From assembly GCA_964554185.1 (NCBI GenBank), contig CAZKNJ010000065.1, forward strand, positions 1-8,914: a stretch of 8,914 nucleotides of DNA, in the 5' to 3' direction. This DNA is from CAZKNJ01 sp964554185. Lineage in GTDB: Bacteria > 4484-113. Position numbers and translations under genes: made by a program. This document shows positions 1 through 6,154 of this stretch, piece by piece. Under the pieces are notes generated by a model. It had not been told where the DNA came from. It saw nothing but the letters and a program-made list of their open reading frames with translations, and did no database searches. Numbering within the stretch: position 1 is the first letter of the stretch; the number at the start of each line of letters is the position of its first letter.

Positions 1-601
1 ACTGGTCGCGCAAGCTCAGCGCCCATTCCTCCTTCATCGGCCGCGCGCCCGGCCCGGACTCACCGCCCACTATCGCCCAGTCAATTCCGCGGAGGTTCAC
101 CTTCCCCATCGGCCCCAGCAGCGGCTCAAACGAGACAAACTTCACGCGCGCATCCGCCCGCCGCAGGTGGTCAATCCGGTTGACATAACCCGCAGCCTCC
201 ACCGTGACCCCCATCCAGATGTGCTCCGCCCACGGCAGCTTCGCGTTGAGCGCGAGCAGCCGCCCCGACCGCTTGGTGAGTATCTGGTAGCGGTGCCAGT
301 TGGCCTGGTTCATCACGTCAAACACGCGCAGAATGAACTCGGTCGGCACTTCGCGGTGGAACAGGTCGCTCATGGAGTTCACGAAGATGGTCTGCGGCTT
401 CTTCCACTTCAGCACCGCGTCCAGCGCGTGCTCGTGGACGGCGACCTTGAAGCCGCGCGCGTAGTTGGGCTGCCCCATCGCCTGCAAGCGCTTCGCCATC
501 CGCTCGGCGTAGCAGTGCCGGCAGCCCGCGCTGATCTTGGTGCAACCCGTCACCGGATTCCACGTCGACTCCGTCCATTCAATTGTGGAGTTAGCGGCCA
601 T
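1..601 (-). CDS. DUF5131 (phage Gp37/Gp68) family protein, 3' end cut off by the window
   Basis: The minus strand from the ATG at 601 reads 200 codons without a stop to the left edge. Family landmarks appear in order: IEWTESTWNPVTGC (residues 7-20), a three-cysteine motif C20-x6-C27-x2-C30 within CTKISAGCRHCYAERM, MSDLFH (77-82), LTKR (108-111), GVTVE (131-135), SFEPLLGP (157-164) and GGESGPGARPM (179-189). This pattern is typical of DUF5131, whose cysteine cluster suggests a radical-SAM-like metal site. Its reaction is unknown. Members run to roughly 230-300 residues, so only the C-terminus is missing. The family is known in phages and mobile regions, often next to a three-Cys-motif partner protein (TcmP), which would lie beyond the left edge if present. 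The gene is GC-rich, unlike the divergent SIR2 gene. The start is chosen because the conserved N-terminus begins within ten residues of this ATG; no Shine-Dalgarno precedes it. Family call strong, function unknown. Confidence 0.9.
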   Translation of the reverse strand, partial: MAANSTIEWTESTWNPVTGCTKISAGCRHCYAERMAKRLQAMGQPNYARGFKVAVHEHALDAVLKWKKPQTIFVNSMSDLFHREVPTEFILRVFDVMNQANWHRYQILTKRSGRLLALNAKLPWAEHIWMGVTVEAAGYVNRIDHLRRADARVKFVSFEPLLGPMGKVNLRGIDWAIVGGESGPGARPMKEEWALSLRDQ

Positions 602-609
602 GTAGAGCT

Positions 610-623
610 AGGAGGAGATTCTA
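610..623 (-). promoter_or_regulatory. Candidate extended -10 with very short leader for the DUF5131 gene
   Basis: Read on the minus strand, TAGAAT (618-623) is preceded by TGC, giving an extended -10 (TGnTAGAAT). Transcription would begin near 611, leaving a leader of about ten bases before the ATG at 601. The bases in between (610-617) read CTCCTCCT, the complement of a Shine-Dalgarno, so the gene would be translated with little or no leader signal. No convincing -35 was found. The promoter is inferred from sequence only. Confidence 0.35.
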
Positions 624-669
624 GCATTCGGCTCGCCACCCGCTCATCGGGATAGCGAAGTGTTAGAAT
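618..669. repeat. Imperfect inverted repeat between the divergent DUF5131 and SIR2 genes
   Basis: The left arm ATTCTAGCA (618-626) pairs with TGTTAGAAT (661-669) over nine positions, with one G-T wobble at 624/663. TTCG (627-630) then pairs with CGAA (656-659), leaving G660 bulged. After an asymmetric internal loop, CCCG (639-642) pairs with CGGG (648-651) around the loop CTCAT. Both arms contain TAGAAT facing outward, so each gene's candidate -10 lies in one arm. The repeat could be a shared operator, a folded recombination site resembling an integron attC, or chance. The pairing is seen directly; the role is inferred. Confidence 0.5.
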
Positions 670-685
670 AAAGCATCTTAGGAGG
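661..685 (+). promoter_or_regulatory. Extended -10 and Shine-Dalgarno for the SIR2-like gene
   Basis: TGT followed by TAGAAT (664-669) forms an extended -10, predicting a start near 676. AGGAGG at 680-685 is a perfect Shine-Dalgarno, five bases before the ATG at 691. No clear -35 lies 16-18 bases upstream. The ribosome site fixes the start codon; the promoter is a prediction. Confidence 0.55.
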
Positions 686-690
686 TCGTT

Positions 691-1965
691 ATGGGCTCTC
701 CCCCGAGAACCGTCTATATCCTTGGCGCTGGCGCATCCTACGGCTCGCGGCTAGTAACGAGGAGTGATTATACGTCTGCGAATGGTGACCCATCCAAGCT
801 TGCTGTCTCTGCCAAGAAGGTCCCACTAACACGGGAGTTCTTCGCTCCATTCGAAGCAGGCGAGTACGACCGGGAAATTGGGAAGTTGTCTGAATTGGTG
901 ACCTATGTCGTTCACCAGTTCGGAAACAGAGCCGACGTACAGAAACTCAATGACGTCCTTAGACACAATCGTAGAGACGGTGAATCGCAGAAGCTGTTGC
1001 AGGGGGTGTTCGCGGAGTTTGTTGCTAGGTTCGAAAGCAGTGGCGGGCTCGACATTGAGGACGTGTTCACCCGACTACAAGCAGAGATTGACCGACACCC
1101 AATTGTAAGCCCTGAGCTGTTGCGAGCGCGAGACCAACTCATACGGCTGATTGTCGCCAAGTTGTCTGACTCTTGCGGAGGCCGCTATTCCCTGGACTAT
1201 CTGAAGCTCGTTGAGAGAATCACACCAAACGACTCAGTGATTACTTACAACTGGGATGACTTGATTGACAAGGCTTTTACTTCACCCCAAGGGATTCGGA
1301 CTGACTTCGTCCGATCGCTTGCAGCAGTATCACCGACAGACATGTCACACACCACTTGGAAGGGTGCTCGGGTCTTGCAGGAAGACGATTTCCCATCAAA
1401 CTGGGAGGCGAGAGGATATTCTCTATACCTGAAGCTACACGGGTCGGTAACCTGGTTCTCCTGCCTTAGGCCCGACTGTCCAGGGCACAATCTGGTGTTT
1501 CATGCCCCCGAGCTTACAAGGCACCCAAGCTCGTCCGATTCCAATGAACTCGATGGGGGTCGCGCAATCGAGTCATACTATAAATGGAGTGATTCTCCAT
1601 CCTGTCCCGCTTGCGGTGTTAGCATGCCGAGAGTGATGATTCCTCCCATAATGTCTAAACCATACGAGGCGTATCCAGCAGTAAGGAAGTCGTGGGCTCT
1701 GGCATATCATGCGCTAGAGCACGCTGACAGAATTGTGAGCATCGGGTATAGCTATCGAGAAGCTGATGTATACAGCAACTGGCTGCTTGCGTCGTCCCTT
1801 CGTAAACGTAGGCTCACAGCCCCTTCGAAGGCAACTCCAGTCCAAATCGAAGTAGTTGATAAGGACCCCGCTGGCCCAGCGAAAAGGATCGAGACTATCG
1901 TCGGTGATTGGGCGAGAGTCACTCCTGTCGAACTGGAGTTCGAAGAATGGACAGACCAGCAGTAA
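691..1965 (+). CDS. SIR2-like NAD-binding protein, probable NADase-type defence effector
   Basis: This 424-residue protein shows the SIR2 Rossmann signature: YILGAGAS (9-16) for dinucleotide binding, TYNWDD (185-190) where sirtuins have the Asn-x-Asp element, KLHGSVTW (248-255) with catalytic-type His250, and SIGYSYREAD (350-359) near the second nucleotide-binding half. GLDIEDVF (119-126) is a helical-insert motif common in bacterial SIR2-like proteins. Four cysteines, C258-x4-C263 and C305-x2-C308, follow the histidine as in a sirtuin zinc ribbon. Family members in Thoeris, DSR and other systems deplete NAD+ during phage infection; classical sirtuins deacylate proteins. This one is longer than a classical sirtuin core, has no membrane segment or signal peptide, and looks cytosolic. 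A strong Shine-Dalgarno supports the start. GC content is much lower than in neighbours (27 of 60 bases at 1201-1260 against 45 of 60 at 7861-7920), suggesting transfer. Fold call firm; NADase and defence role inferred. Confidence 0.85.
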   Translation: MGSPPRTVYILGAGASYGSRLVTRSDYTSANGDPSKLAVSAKKVPLTREFFAPFEAGEYDREIGKLSELVTYVVHQFGNRADVQKLNDVLRHNRRDGESQKLLQGVFAEFVARFESSGGLDIEDVFTRLQAEIDRHPIVSPELLRARDQLIRLIVAKLSDSCGGRYSLDYLKLVERITPNDSVITYNWDDLIDKAFTSPQGIRTDFVRSLAAVSPTDMSHTTWKGARVLQEDDFPSNWEARGYSLYLKLHGSVTWFSCLRPDCPGHNLVFHAPELTRHPSSSDSNELDGGRAIESYYKWSDSPSCPACGVSMPRVMIPPIMSKPYEAYPAVRKSWALAYHALEHADRIVSIGYSYREADVYSNWLLASSLRKRRLTAPSKATPVQIEVVDKDPAGPAKRIETIVGDWARVTPVELEFEEWTDQQ

Positions 1966-1974
1966 CCATACCGA

Positions 1975-2001
1975 GCGGCCTGAACGTCGTCTGTTAGGCG
2001 C
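1975..2001. other. Hairpin with GTTAGGC core between convergent genes; weak terminator or attC remnant
   Basis: GCGGCCTGAAC (1975-1985) pairs with GTTAGGCGC (1993-2001) over nine base pairs with two bulged guanines, around the loop GTCGTCT. It fills the 37-base gap between the SIR2 stop and the stop of the minus-strand gene. It could act as a two-way terminator, but neither side has a clear T run. The segment also resembles the right half of an integron attC site: an L'-like GGCCTGAACG, a short spacer, then GTTAGGC, which fits the GTTRRRY core. A good left half is not evident. Confidence 0.35.
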
Positions 2002-2002
2002 T

Positions 2003-4987
2003 TTACAACTCCTCCTTCCCCGCAAAGAGGACATACGGCTCCTGCTCAGCGCGAAGCATTTCGCGCATGGCCTTGAGCGCCGGGGCCAGCAGGGCGTAAT
2101 CCACCTTCGTGTCCTGTTGCCAGCGCCGCAGGCAGCGCACCGCGTCCCCGCGCACGCCCCAGTCGTTGTTCAGCAGGCACTCCGCGACCGCCTGCACCAG
2201 GCTTGCGTCCGGCCCGTGCTCCGCCCGCATCAGCACCGAAAGCAGCGTCCGCCGCGCCCGCGCGCTCATCTCCTCGCGCGTGAGGAAATCCTCCTTCGCC
2301 GCCGCGCCGAAACGCTCCCAGTTCGCCACCAGCAGGTTCGCCAGCATCTCGCGCACGGTCATCAGCGGGTAGTCCAGCAGCGGCGCCAGCTCCGCGTACT
2401 CCACCGCCTCCAGCTTCACCAGCGCGTTCAGCGCCGACGCGATGAGCCGCTCGTCTCCGCTTTGCAGCATCTCCTTCAGCCGCGCGTCCGCCGCATGGCT
2501 GCCGATGCTTGCGAGCACGCCGATGGCGCGCCGCTGCATATCCTCGTCATCCAGGAACGGCGTCACCACTCCCTCCAGCTCGGTGAGCTTCATCTCGCCG
2601 ATGAGGTAGAGCGCGACCATCTCGCGCGTCTCGTTGCCGCTCGCGGCGTTCTCACGCAGAATCGCCGCCACGCCGTCCGCGTCCTGCTCCAGCAGCGGGG
2701 TGAGGATGTCAATGAACGCCCGCAGCGCCAGGCTGCTCGCGGTGTTGTCCATCACCTTGCTCAGGTATGGCAGCACCGGCGGGCCGAAGGCGATGAGCCG
2801 CTTGCGCGCTTCCGGCACGATGTAGCGGTTGTCGCCCACCTCCCAGCGGATGGAGATTTCCCACAGCTCATCAAAGACTTCCTGCGTCAGCGGCCCTTCG
2901 TAATGGCAAACCTCGGGTATCGGCGCCTGGCCGCTCACCACGTTGGCGGCGCCGTCGGACGGGAACTCCGCGGGCGGCGCCGGCGGCGGTGGCACGTCAA
3001 TCCCCACCGCGATCTCGCTTTGCCGCCACATGGTGTTGTCCTTCATTATTCCGAGGTAGTCGTCGGTGCCGCCGAGGTCAACCAGCAGCCCGATGCTGTC
3101 GGTGCCGCGCTCGGGGCGCCCCCAGTTGATGCCGCCCTGGCGCCGTCCCGCGTAGGTGTCATCGCCGCTGCGGTCGATGTGGATGCCCACGGCGTTGGTA
3201 AGGCCGGTGCCGTTGCAGCTCGTCATCCCCATATAGTGGTCGTTGCCGCCGCGGTCGTGCAGGATGCTGGCCGCATAATCGTGGCTGCCGCCCTGCCCCA
3301 GCCCGCTGTGCATCACGTAAGTGTCGTTGCCGGCGCAGTCCACCAGCCCGCCGATGGCGAGGTGGATGCCGCTGCCCTGGCCGTACTGCGTCATCTCGTA
3401 GGTGTCGTTGCCGCCGCCGTCCCACAGCAGGCCGGCGCTGTACCAGTAGCCCACGCCCTGGTTGTAGATGTCGCCCAGGTAGCGGTCGTTGCCCGCGTAG
3501 TCCACCATGAGGGCGATGCCGCCGGCGTAATCAATGCCGCGTTCGCCGATGGCGAAGCCCTGGCTGAAGCTCTGGTAACGGTCGGAAAACAGCGGGGCGT
3601 CAAGATAAACCCCCCCGGCGTGGTAAACCTCGTTGCCCCGCCGGTTGCTGCACACCGCCACGCCCAGCGTGCGGGCGAAGGCCTGCGCATTGGTGTAGGC
3701 GGTGTAGCTGTCGTTGTCAAAGCCCTCGGCGACCAGCTCCTCCGGCGTCTCCACGTCGGTCGGCACCGCTGGCGCCTTGCCGCTGGCGTCGTCAATCATC
3801 AGGCCGATGCCGAAGCCCGCGGCTCCCTGGGTGTAGGCCTTGCCCCCGTAGGTGTCGGTGCCGCCGTCGTCGTAGAAGATGGCGATGCCGCCGGCAGCGG
3901 CGCCCAGCGTGCAGTTTCCCGCGACATAGCGGTCGTTGCCGTTGCCGAGGTCAAAGAACGCAGCGATGCCAAGAATGGCTGCGCCCAGCGTGATGTCCGT
4001 GTTGCCGCAGTCGTAGAAGTCGTTGCCGCCCAGGTCGGCGAAGTAGCCGAAGGCGCGGTCGGCGGTGCCGTAGGCCGCGCCGATGCGGCAGTCCTTGTAG
4101 TGGTCGTCCCCGCCGGGGTCAATGAGAATGGTGAACTCGCCGGTCCACTCGTCATTGCCCATAGTGCCTATGCCGACGCGCCCGCCCTTGGTCTCCACGA
4201 TGAGGGGCTTCTGCGGCCACGCGCCGGCATTCACCCGCCCCAAGTTCACGCGCGGGTCTAATGGATACAGGTAACGCATCGCATCGCTCGCCAGTTGGCC
4301 AAGGCTGACCTGCTCGAACAGCTTGTATAAATAGTCGGCAGGCGCGTCCTTCATTTCTTCCGTCCACTTATCGCGCTGTTCCTGCGGGTAGGGCGACTGG
4401 TAAACATCGTGCCAGCTCATCATCAAGGGCAACTGGTCGCGGATGAGATCGTGCCGCTCCAGGCCGAGCTTGCTTGGAGAAGCCGCTTCGGCCACCGTGG
4501 TGAGGAAGCCCGCCAAGTCGGCGGTGTCCCATGCTTCGGGAGTGCTGGGCATTGGATATGGAGGTTCCGATTTTCGCGTCGCGATGGATGCGTACAACAT
4601 GCTTAGCGGGTATGTCTCCAGCGCGGCACCGAACTCAGGCCACGGCGATGGTGAATCCGCAGTCTTGTCGGAAACATGCGCAATGAAGCTGTCCATATAC
4701 GGCGCGATGATGAGCGGATCGTCCATCATCGCCCGCACTACCGGGAAGCAGGCGTAGCCCTTGGTGTAGTCCTTGTTGAAGCGCATATCTTCGCGGGTCA
4801 GGTTCCCCGCCCACAGCGCGCGGTCCACCGCCGCCAGCTCCGCGTCGGTGTAGGTTGCGCCGAAGTCCGCCACCAGCGCCGCGCGGATGGCCGCGATGTC
4901 GTCTTTCTCGTCGGCGGACGAAACTGCGCCCATCAGCGCGAAGGCGAGCACCGCCGCCAGCACTATGATGATTCTCCGTGAGTTCAT
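2003..4987 (-). CDS. Secreted protein with Asp/Gly/Tyr solenoid repeats and C-terminal HEAT-like repeats
   Basis: This 994-residue protein starts with a signal peptide: a basic MNSRR, a hydrophobic stretch (6-21), and a probable cut after SSA near residue 25. Residues 26-280 are a mixed, mostly helical-looking region with no recognised family. Residues 290-644 carry about twelve copies of D-x-G-G-N-D-x-Y spaced 27-28 residues apart, separated by glycine-rich hydrophobic strands, as expected of a beta-solenoid. PPPPAPP (665-671) forms a linker. Residues 720-980 are amphipathic helix pairs with the look of HEAT/armadillo repeats. It is probably exported to the envelope or outside; the acidic Gly-Asp motif recalls calcium-binding repeats, but this is inference. 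The start follows AGGAGG (4995-5000, minus) by seven bases. It converges on the SIR2 gene and diverges from the C39-like gene. No enzyme motif was found, so the function is unknown. Confidence 0.85.
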   Translation of the reverse strand: MNSRRIIIVLAAVLAFALMGAVSSADEKDDIAAIRAALVADFGATYTDAELAAVDRALWAGNLTREDMRFNKDYTKGYACFPVVRAMMDDPLIIAPYMDSFIAHVSDKTADSPSPWPEFGAALETYPLSMLYASIATRKSEPPYPMPSTPEAWDTADLAGFLTTVAEAASPSKLGLERHDLIRDQLPLMMSWHDVYQSPYPQEQRDKWTEEMKDAPADYLYKLFEQVSLGQLASDAMRYLYPLDPRVNLGRVNAGAWPQKPLIVETKGGRVGIGTMGNDEWTGEFTILIDPGGDDHYKDCRIGAAYGTADRAFGYFADLGGNDFYDCGNTDITLGAAILGIAAFFDLGNGNDRYVAGNCTLGAAAGGIAIFYDDGGTDTYGGKAYTQGAAGFGIGLMIDDASGKAPAVPTDVETPEELVAEGFDNDSYTAYTNAQAFARTLGVAVCSNRRGNEVYHAGGVYLDAPLFSDRYQSFSQGFAIGERGIDYAGGIALMVDYAGNDRYLGDIYNQGVGYWYSAGLLWDGGGNDTYEMTQYGQGSGIHLAIGGLVDCAGNDTYVMHSGLGQGGSHDYAASILHDRGGNDHYMGMTSCNGTGLTNAVGIHIDRSGDDTYAGRRQGGINWGRPERGTDSIGLLVDLGGTDDYLGIMKDNTMWRQSEIAVGIDVPPPPAPPAEFPSDGAANVVSGQAPIPEVCHYEGPLTQEVFDELWEISIRWEVGDNRYIVPEARKRLIAFGPPVLPYLSKVMDNTASSLALRAFIDILTPLLEQDADGVAAILRENAASGNETREMVALYLIGEMKLTELEGVVTPFLDDEDMQRRAIGVLASIGSHAADARLKEMLQSGDERLIASALNALVKLEAVEYAELAPLLDYPLMTVREMLANLLVANWERFGAAAKEDFLTREEMSARARRTLLSVLMRAEHGPDASLVQAVAECLLNNDWGVRGDAVRCLRRWQQDTKVDYALLAPALKAMREMLRAEQEPYVLFAGKEEL
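3056..4120 (-). repeat. In-frame tandem repeat, about 27-28 codons, consensus D-x-G-G-N-D-x-Y
   Basis: Ten clear motif copies start at protein residues 290, 318, 346 (one extra residue), 373, 496, 523, 550, 578, 605 and 637, for example DLGGNDFY, DGGGNDTY and DRGGNDHY. Two decayed copies lie at 422-428 and 449-455 in the gap between the two blocks. The unit is conserved in protein but diverged in DNA, so the array looks old and under selection rather than freshly duplicated. Confidence 0.85.
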
Positions 4988-4994
4988 GGAAGCC

Positions 4995-5032
4995 CCTCCT
5001 CGGTTCTTTCCGGATTCGCCGCGTTGATTCTA
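4995..5032 (-). promoter_or_regulatory. Shine-Dalgarno and candidate -10 for the secreted repeat protein
   Basis: On the minus strand AGGAGG (4995-5000) lies seven bases before the ATG at 4987, which fixes the start. TAGAAT (5027-5032) is a -10 candidate about 40 bases upstream of the start codon. The -35 position (near 5050-5055) reads GAGATG, which is weak. Confidence 0.45.
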
Positions 5033-5062
5033 CACCACCCCGGCTTGCCCATCTCCTTAATG

Positions 5063-5126
5063 TGCTATATTAGCGCCTGCGCAGAGCGTGCTGGCATATC
5101 CTGGAATCACTCGGCCTTCGGAGGGG
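5063..5126 (+). promoter_or_regulatory. Extended -10 and Shine-Dalgarno for the C39/BtrH-like gene
   Basis: TGC plus TATATT (5066-5071) is a good extended -10; TTGCCC at 5045-5050 is a possible but closely spaced -35. Transcription would begin near 5078, inside the short palindrome CTGCGCAG (5077-5084). GGAGGGG (5120-5126) lies seven bases before the GTG at 5134 and decides that start. The promoter sits back to back with the one serving the minus-strand gene. Confidence 0.5.
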
Positions 5127-5133
5127 CGCAACC

Positions 5134-6105
5134 GTGGAACGCCAACTGTATGGAATAGTAATAGAGGGGGACTCGGATTCGCTCGACTCCTTCGCCGCCT
5201 GCATCACCGCCGCGCTCAAACACTGGGGCTGCCACGCGGACTACGACCTGGTCGCGGGCCTGAGCGGCGCCGCGTTCTCACCCGTCTGGGACGAGACCGA
5301 GGACTGCACCGCCTGGTGGATGGAGCTGGGTGACGACAACCGCACCGGCTTCCTCGGCGAGGCGCTCGGATTCACCGCTGAAGCCTCCCCCGACCTTGAT
5401 TACAGGGAGTATGAACGAGTCGGCCTGCCCGAGGAAAACCAGCGCTTCTGGAAGCGTGTGCGCGATGCGGTGCAGGCCGGAACCGTCGTGCTCATGGGCA
5501 ACTGGCCGGTCTGGCGCATCCTCACTGGCTGGAACGATGACCTGAAGCAACTGCGGATGTCGTCGCCCACCGGAATGCCCATTCCAAATGTGTTTCCATT
5601 CAGCAAGCTCTACATTCTCACGCCGTCCGATCCCACCCTCGCCACGCGCGACGCCGTGGTGGGCGCGCTCAAGTTCGGCGCCGACCTCGCCTCCGGCGCC
5701 TTCACCCGCCCCGGCTTCCGCTATGGCGGCGCGCTCTACCAGGAAGCGGCCAACCGCCTGCGCGAGAAGGTGTTCTGCGTGCCCTGCTCGCCTTCCGGCC
5801 GTGATTGGAGCTGCGCCTCCCGCACCATCTGGCGGATGCGCGGCGCGCACGGAAGCGCCGTTCGTTTCCTGGAATACGCCCGGGGCGAACTCGGCGACAG
5901 CCCTGCCAACCGCCAGTTGGAAAGAGCTTCTGAGTGCTACCGCCGGATGCTCACCGCGCTCAAGCCCTACACCGACATAGAGAGGTTCCACCGCAGCTGG
6001 GACCAGCCCGGCTACCGCGAGAAAATGGCCACCGACATGGAACGAGTCGCCCGCCTGCACCGGGATGCCGCGGCCACTCTCGCGAAAGCCATCAGCGAGT
6101 TGTAG
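5134..6105 (+). CDS. Uncharacterised protein with C39/BtrH-like N-terminal domain
   Basis: This 323-residue cytosolic-looking protein starts at GTG with a well-placed GGAGGGG. Residues 17-48 (with FAACITAALKHWG at 20-32 and LVAGLSGAAF at 39-48) match the N-terminal pattern of BtrH/C39-type papain-like proteins, in which a Cys in a first helix is followed by a Leu-Ser/Gly-Gly-x-x-Phe element. C23 sits at the position of the nucleophile. Residues 110-136 (AGTVVLMGNWPVWRILTGWNDD) match the later strand pair that usually ends in a Gly-Tyr-Asp-Asp turn, here GWNDD. Residues 173-323 are helical, beginning with ALKFGADLA, and resemble the C-terminal bundle of similar orphan proteins. BtrH itself moves an acyl group from a carrier protein in butirosin synthesis; no such pathway is visible here, so that role should not be transferred. 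No signal peptide or membrane segment. It lies 49 bases upstream of the S9 peptidase gene on the same strand. Fold call tentative, function unknown. Confidence 0.6.
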   Translation: MERQLYGIVIEGDSDSLDSFAACITAALKHWGCHADYDLVAGLSGAAFSPVWDETEDCTAWWMELGDDNRTGFLGEALGFTAEASPDLDYREYERVGLPEENQRFWKRVRDAVQAGTVVLMGNWPVWRILTGWNDDLKQLRMSSPTGMPIPNVFPFSKLYILTPSDPTLATRDAVVGALKFGADLASGAFTRPGFRYGGALYQEAANRLREKVFCVPCSPSGRDWSCASRTIWRMRGAHGSAVRFLEYARGELGDSPANRQLERASECYRRMLTALKPYTDIERFHRSWDQPGYREKMATDMERVARLHRDAAATLAKAISEL

Positions 6106-6119
6106 GCTCGTCCCCGCGG

Positions 6120-6148
6120 TATAATCCTTCCTTACCACCCACCGGGAG
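6120..6148 (+). promoter_or_regulatory. Consensus TATAAT -10 and Shine-Dalgarno for the S9 peptidase gene
   Basis: TATAAT (6120-6125) is a perfect -10 immediately after the upstream stop, predicting a leader of about 23 bases. The only TTG-type -35 is TTGTAG at 6100-6105, which gives a 14-base spacer, shorter than usual. GGGAG (6144-6148) is six bases before the ATG at 6155 and favours it over the in-frame TTG at 6149. The peptidase can therefore be transcribed on its own. Confidence 0.5.
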
Positions 6149-6154
6149 TTGCAC

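Noticed and set aside
610..617. AGGAGGAG on the plus strand as a ribosome site
   Set aside because: No ATG, GTG or TTG follows at usable distance; the nearest real plus-strand start (691) has its own AGGAGG.
167..655. 162-residue plus-strand open frame
   Set aside because: It is antisense to DUF5131, which has all its family motifs on the minus strand.
2003..2017. C-terminal KEEL as a retention signal
   Set aside because: KDEL-type retention is eukaryotic, and the rest of the window is bacterial in style; most likely chance.
1856..4261. 801-residue open frame on the plus strand
   Set aside because: It lies antisense to the repeat protein gene and overlaps the end of the SIR2 gene. Its product is Val/Ala/Arg/His-rich with no domain, signal or ribosome site, as expected for the complement of a GC-rich repetitive gene.
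5077..5084. Palindrome CTGCGCAG as an operator
   Set aside because: Eight-base palindromes are frequent in GC-rich DNA and no second copy or flanking symmetry was found.
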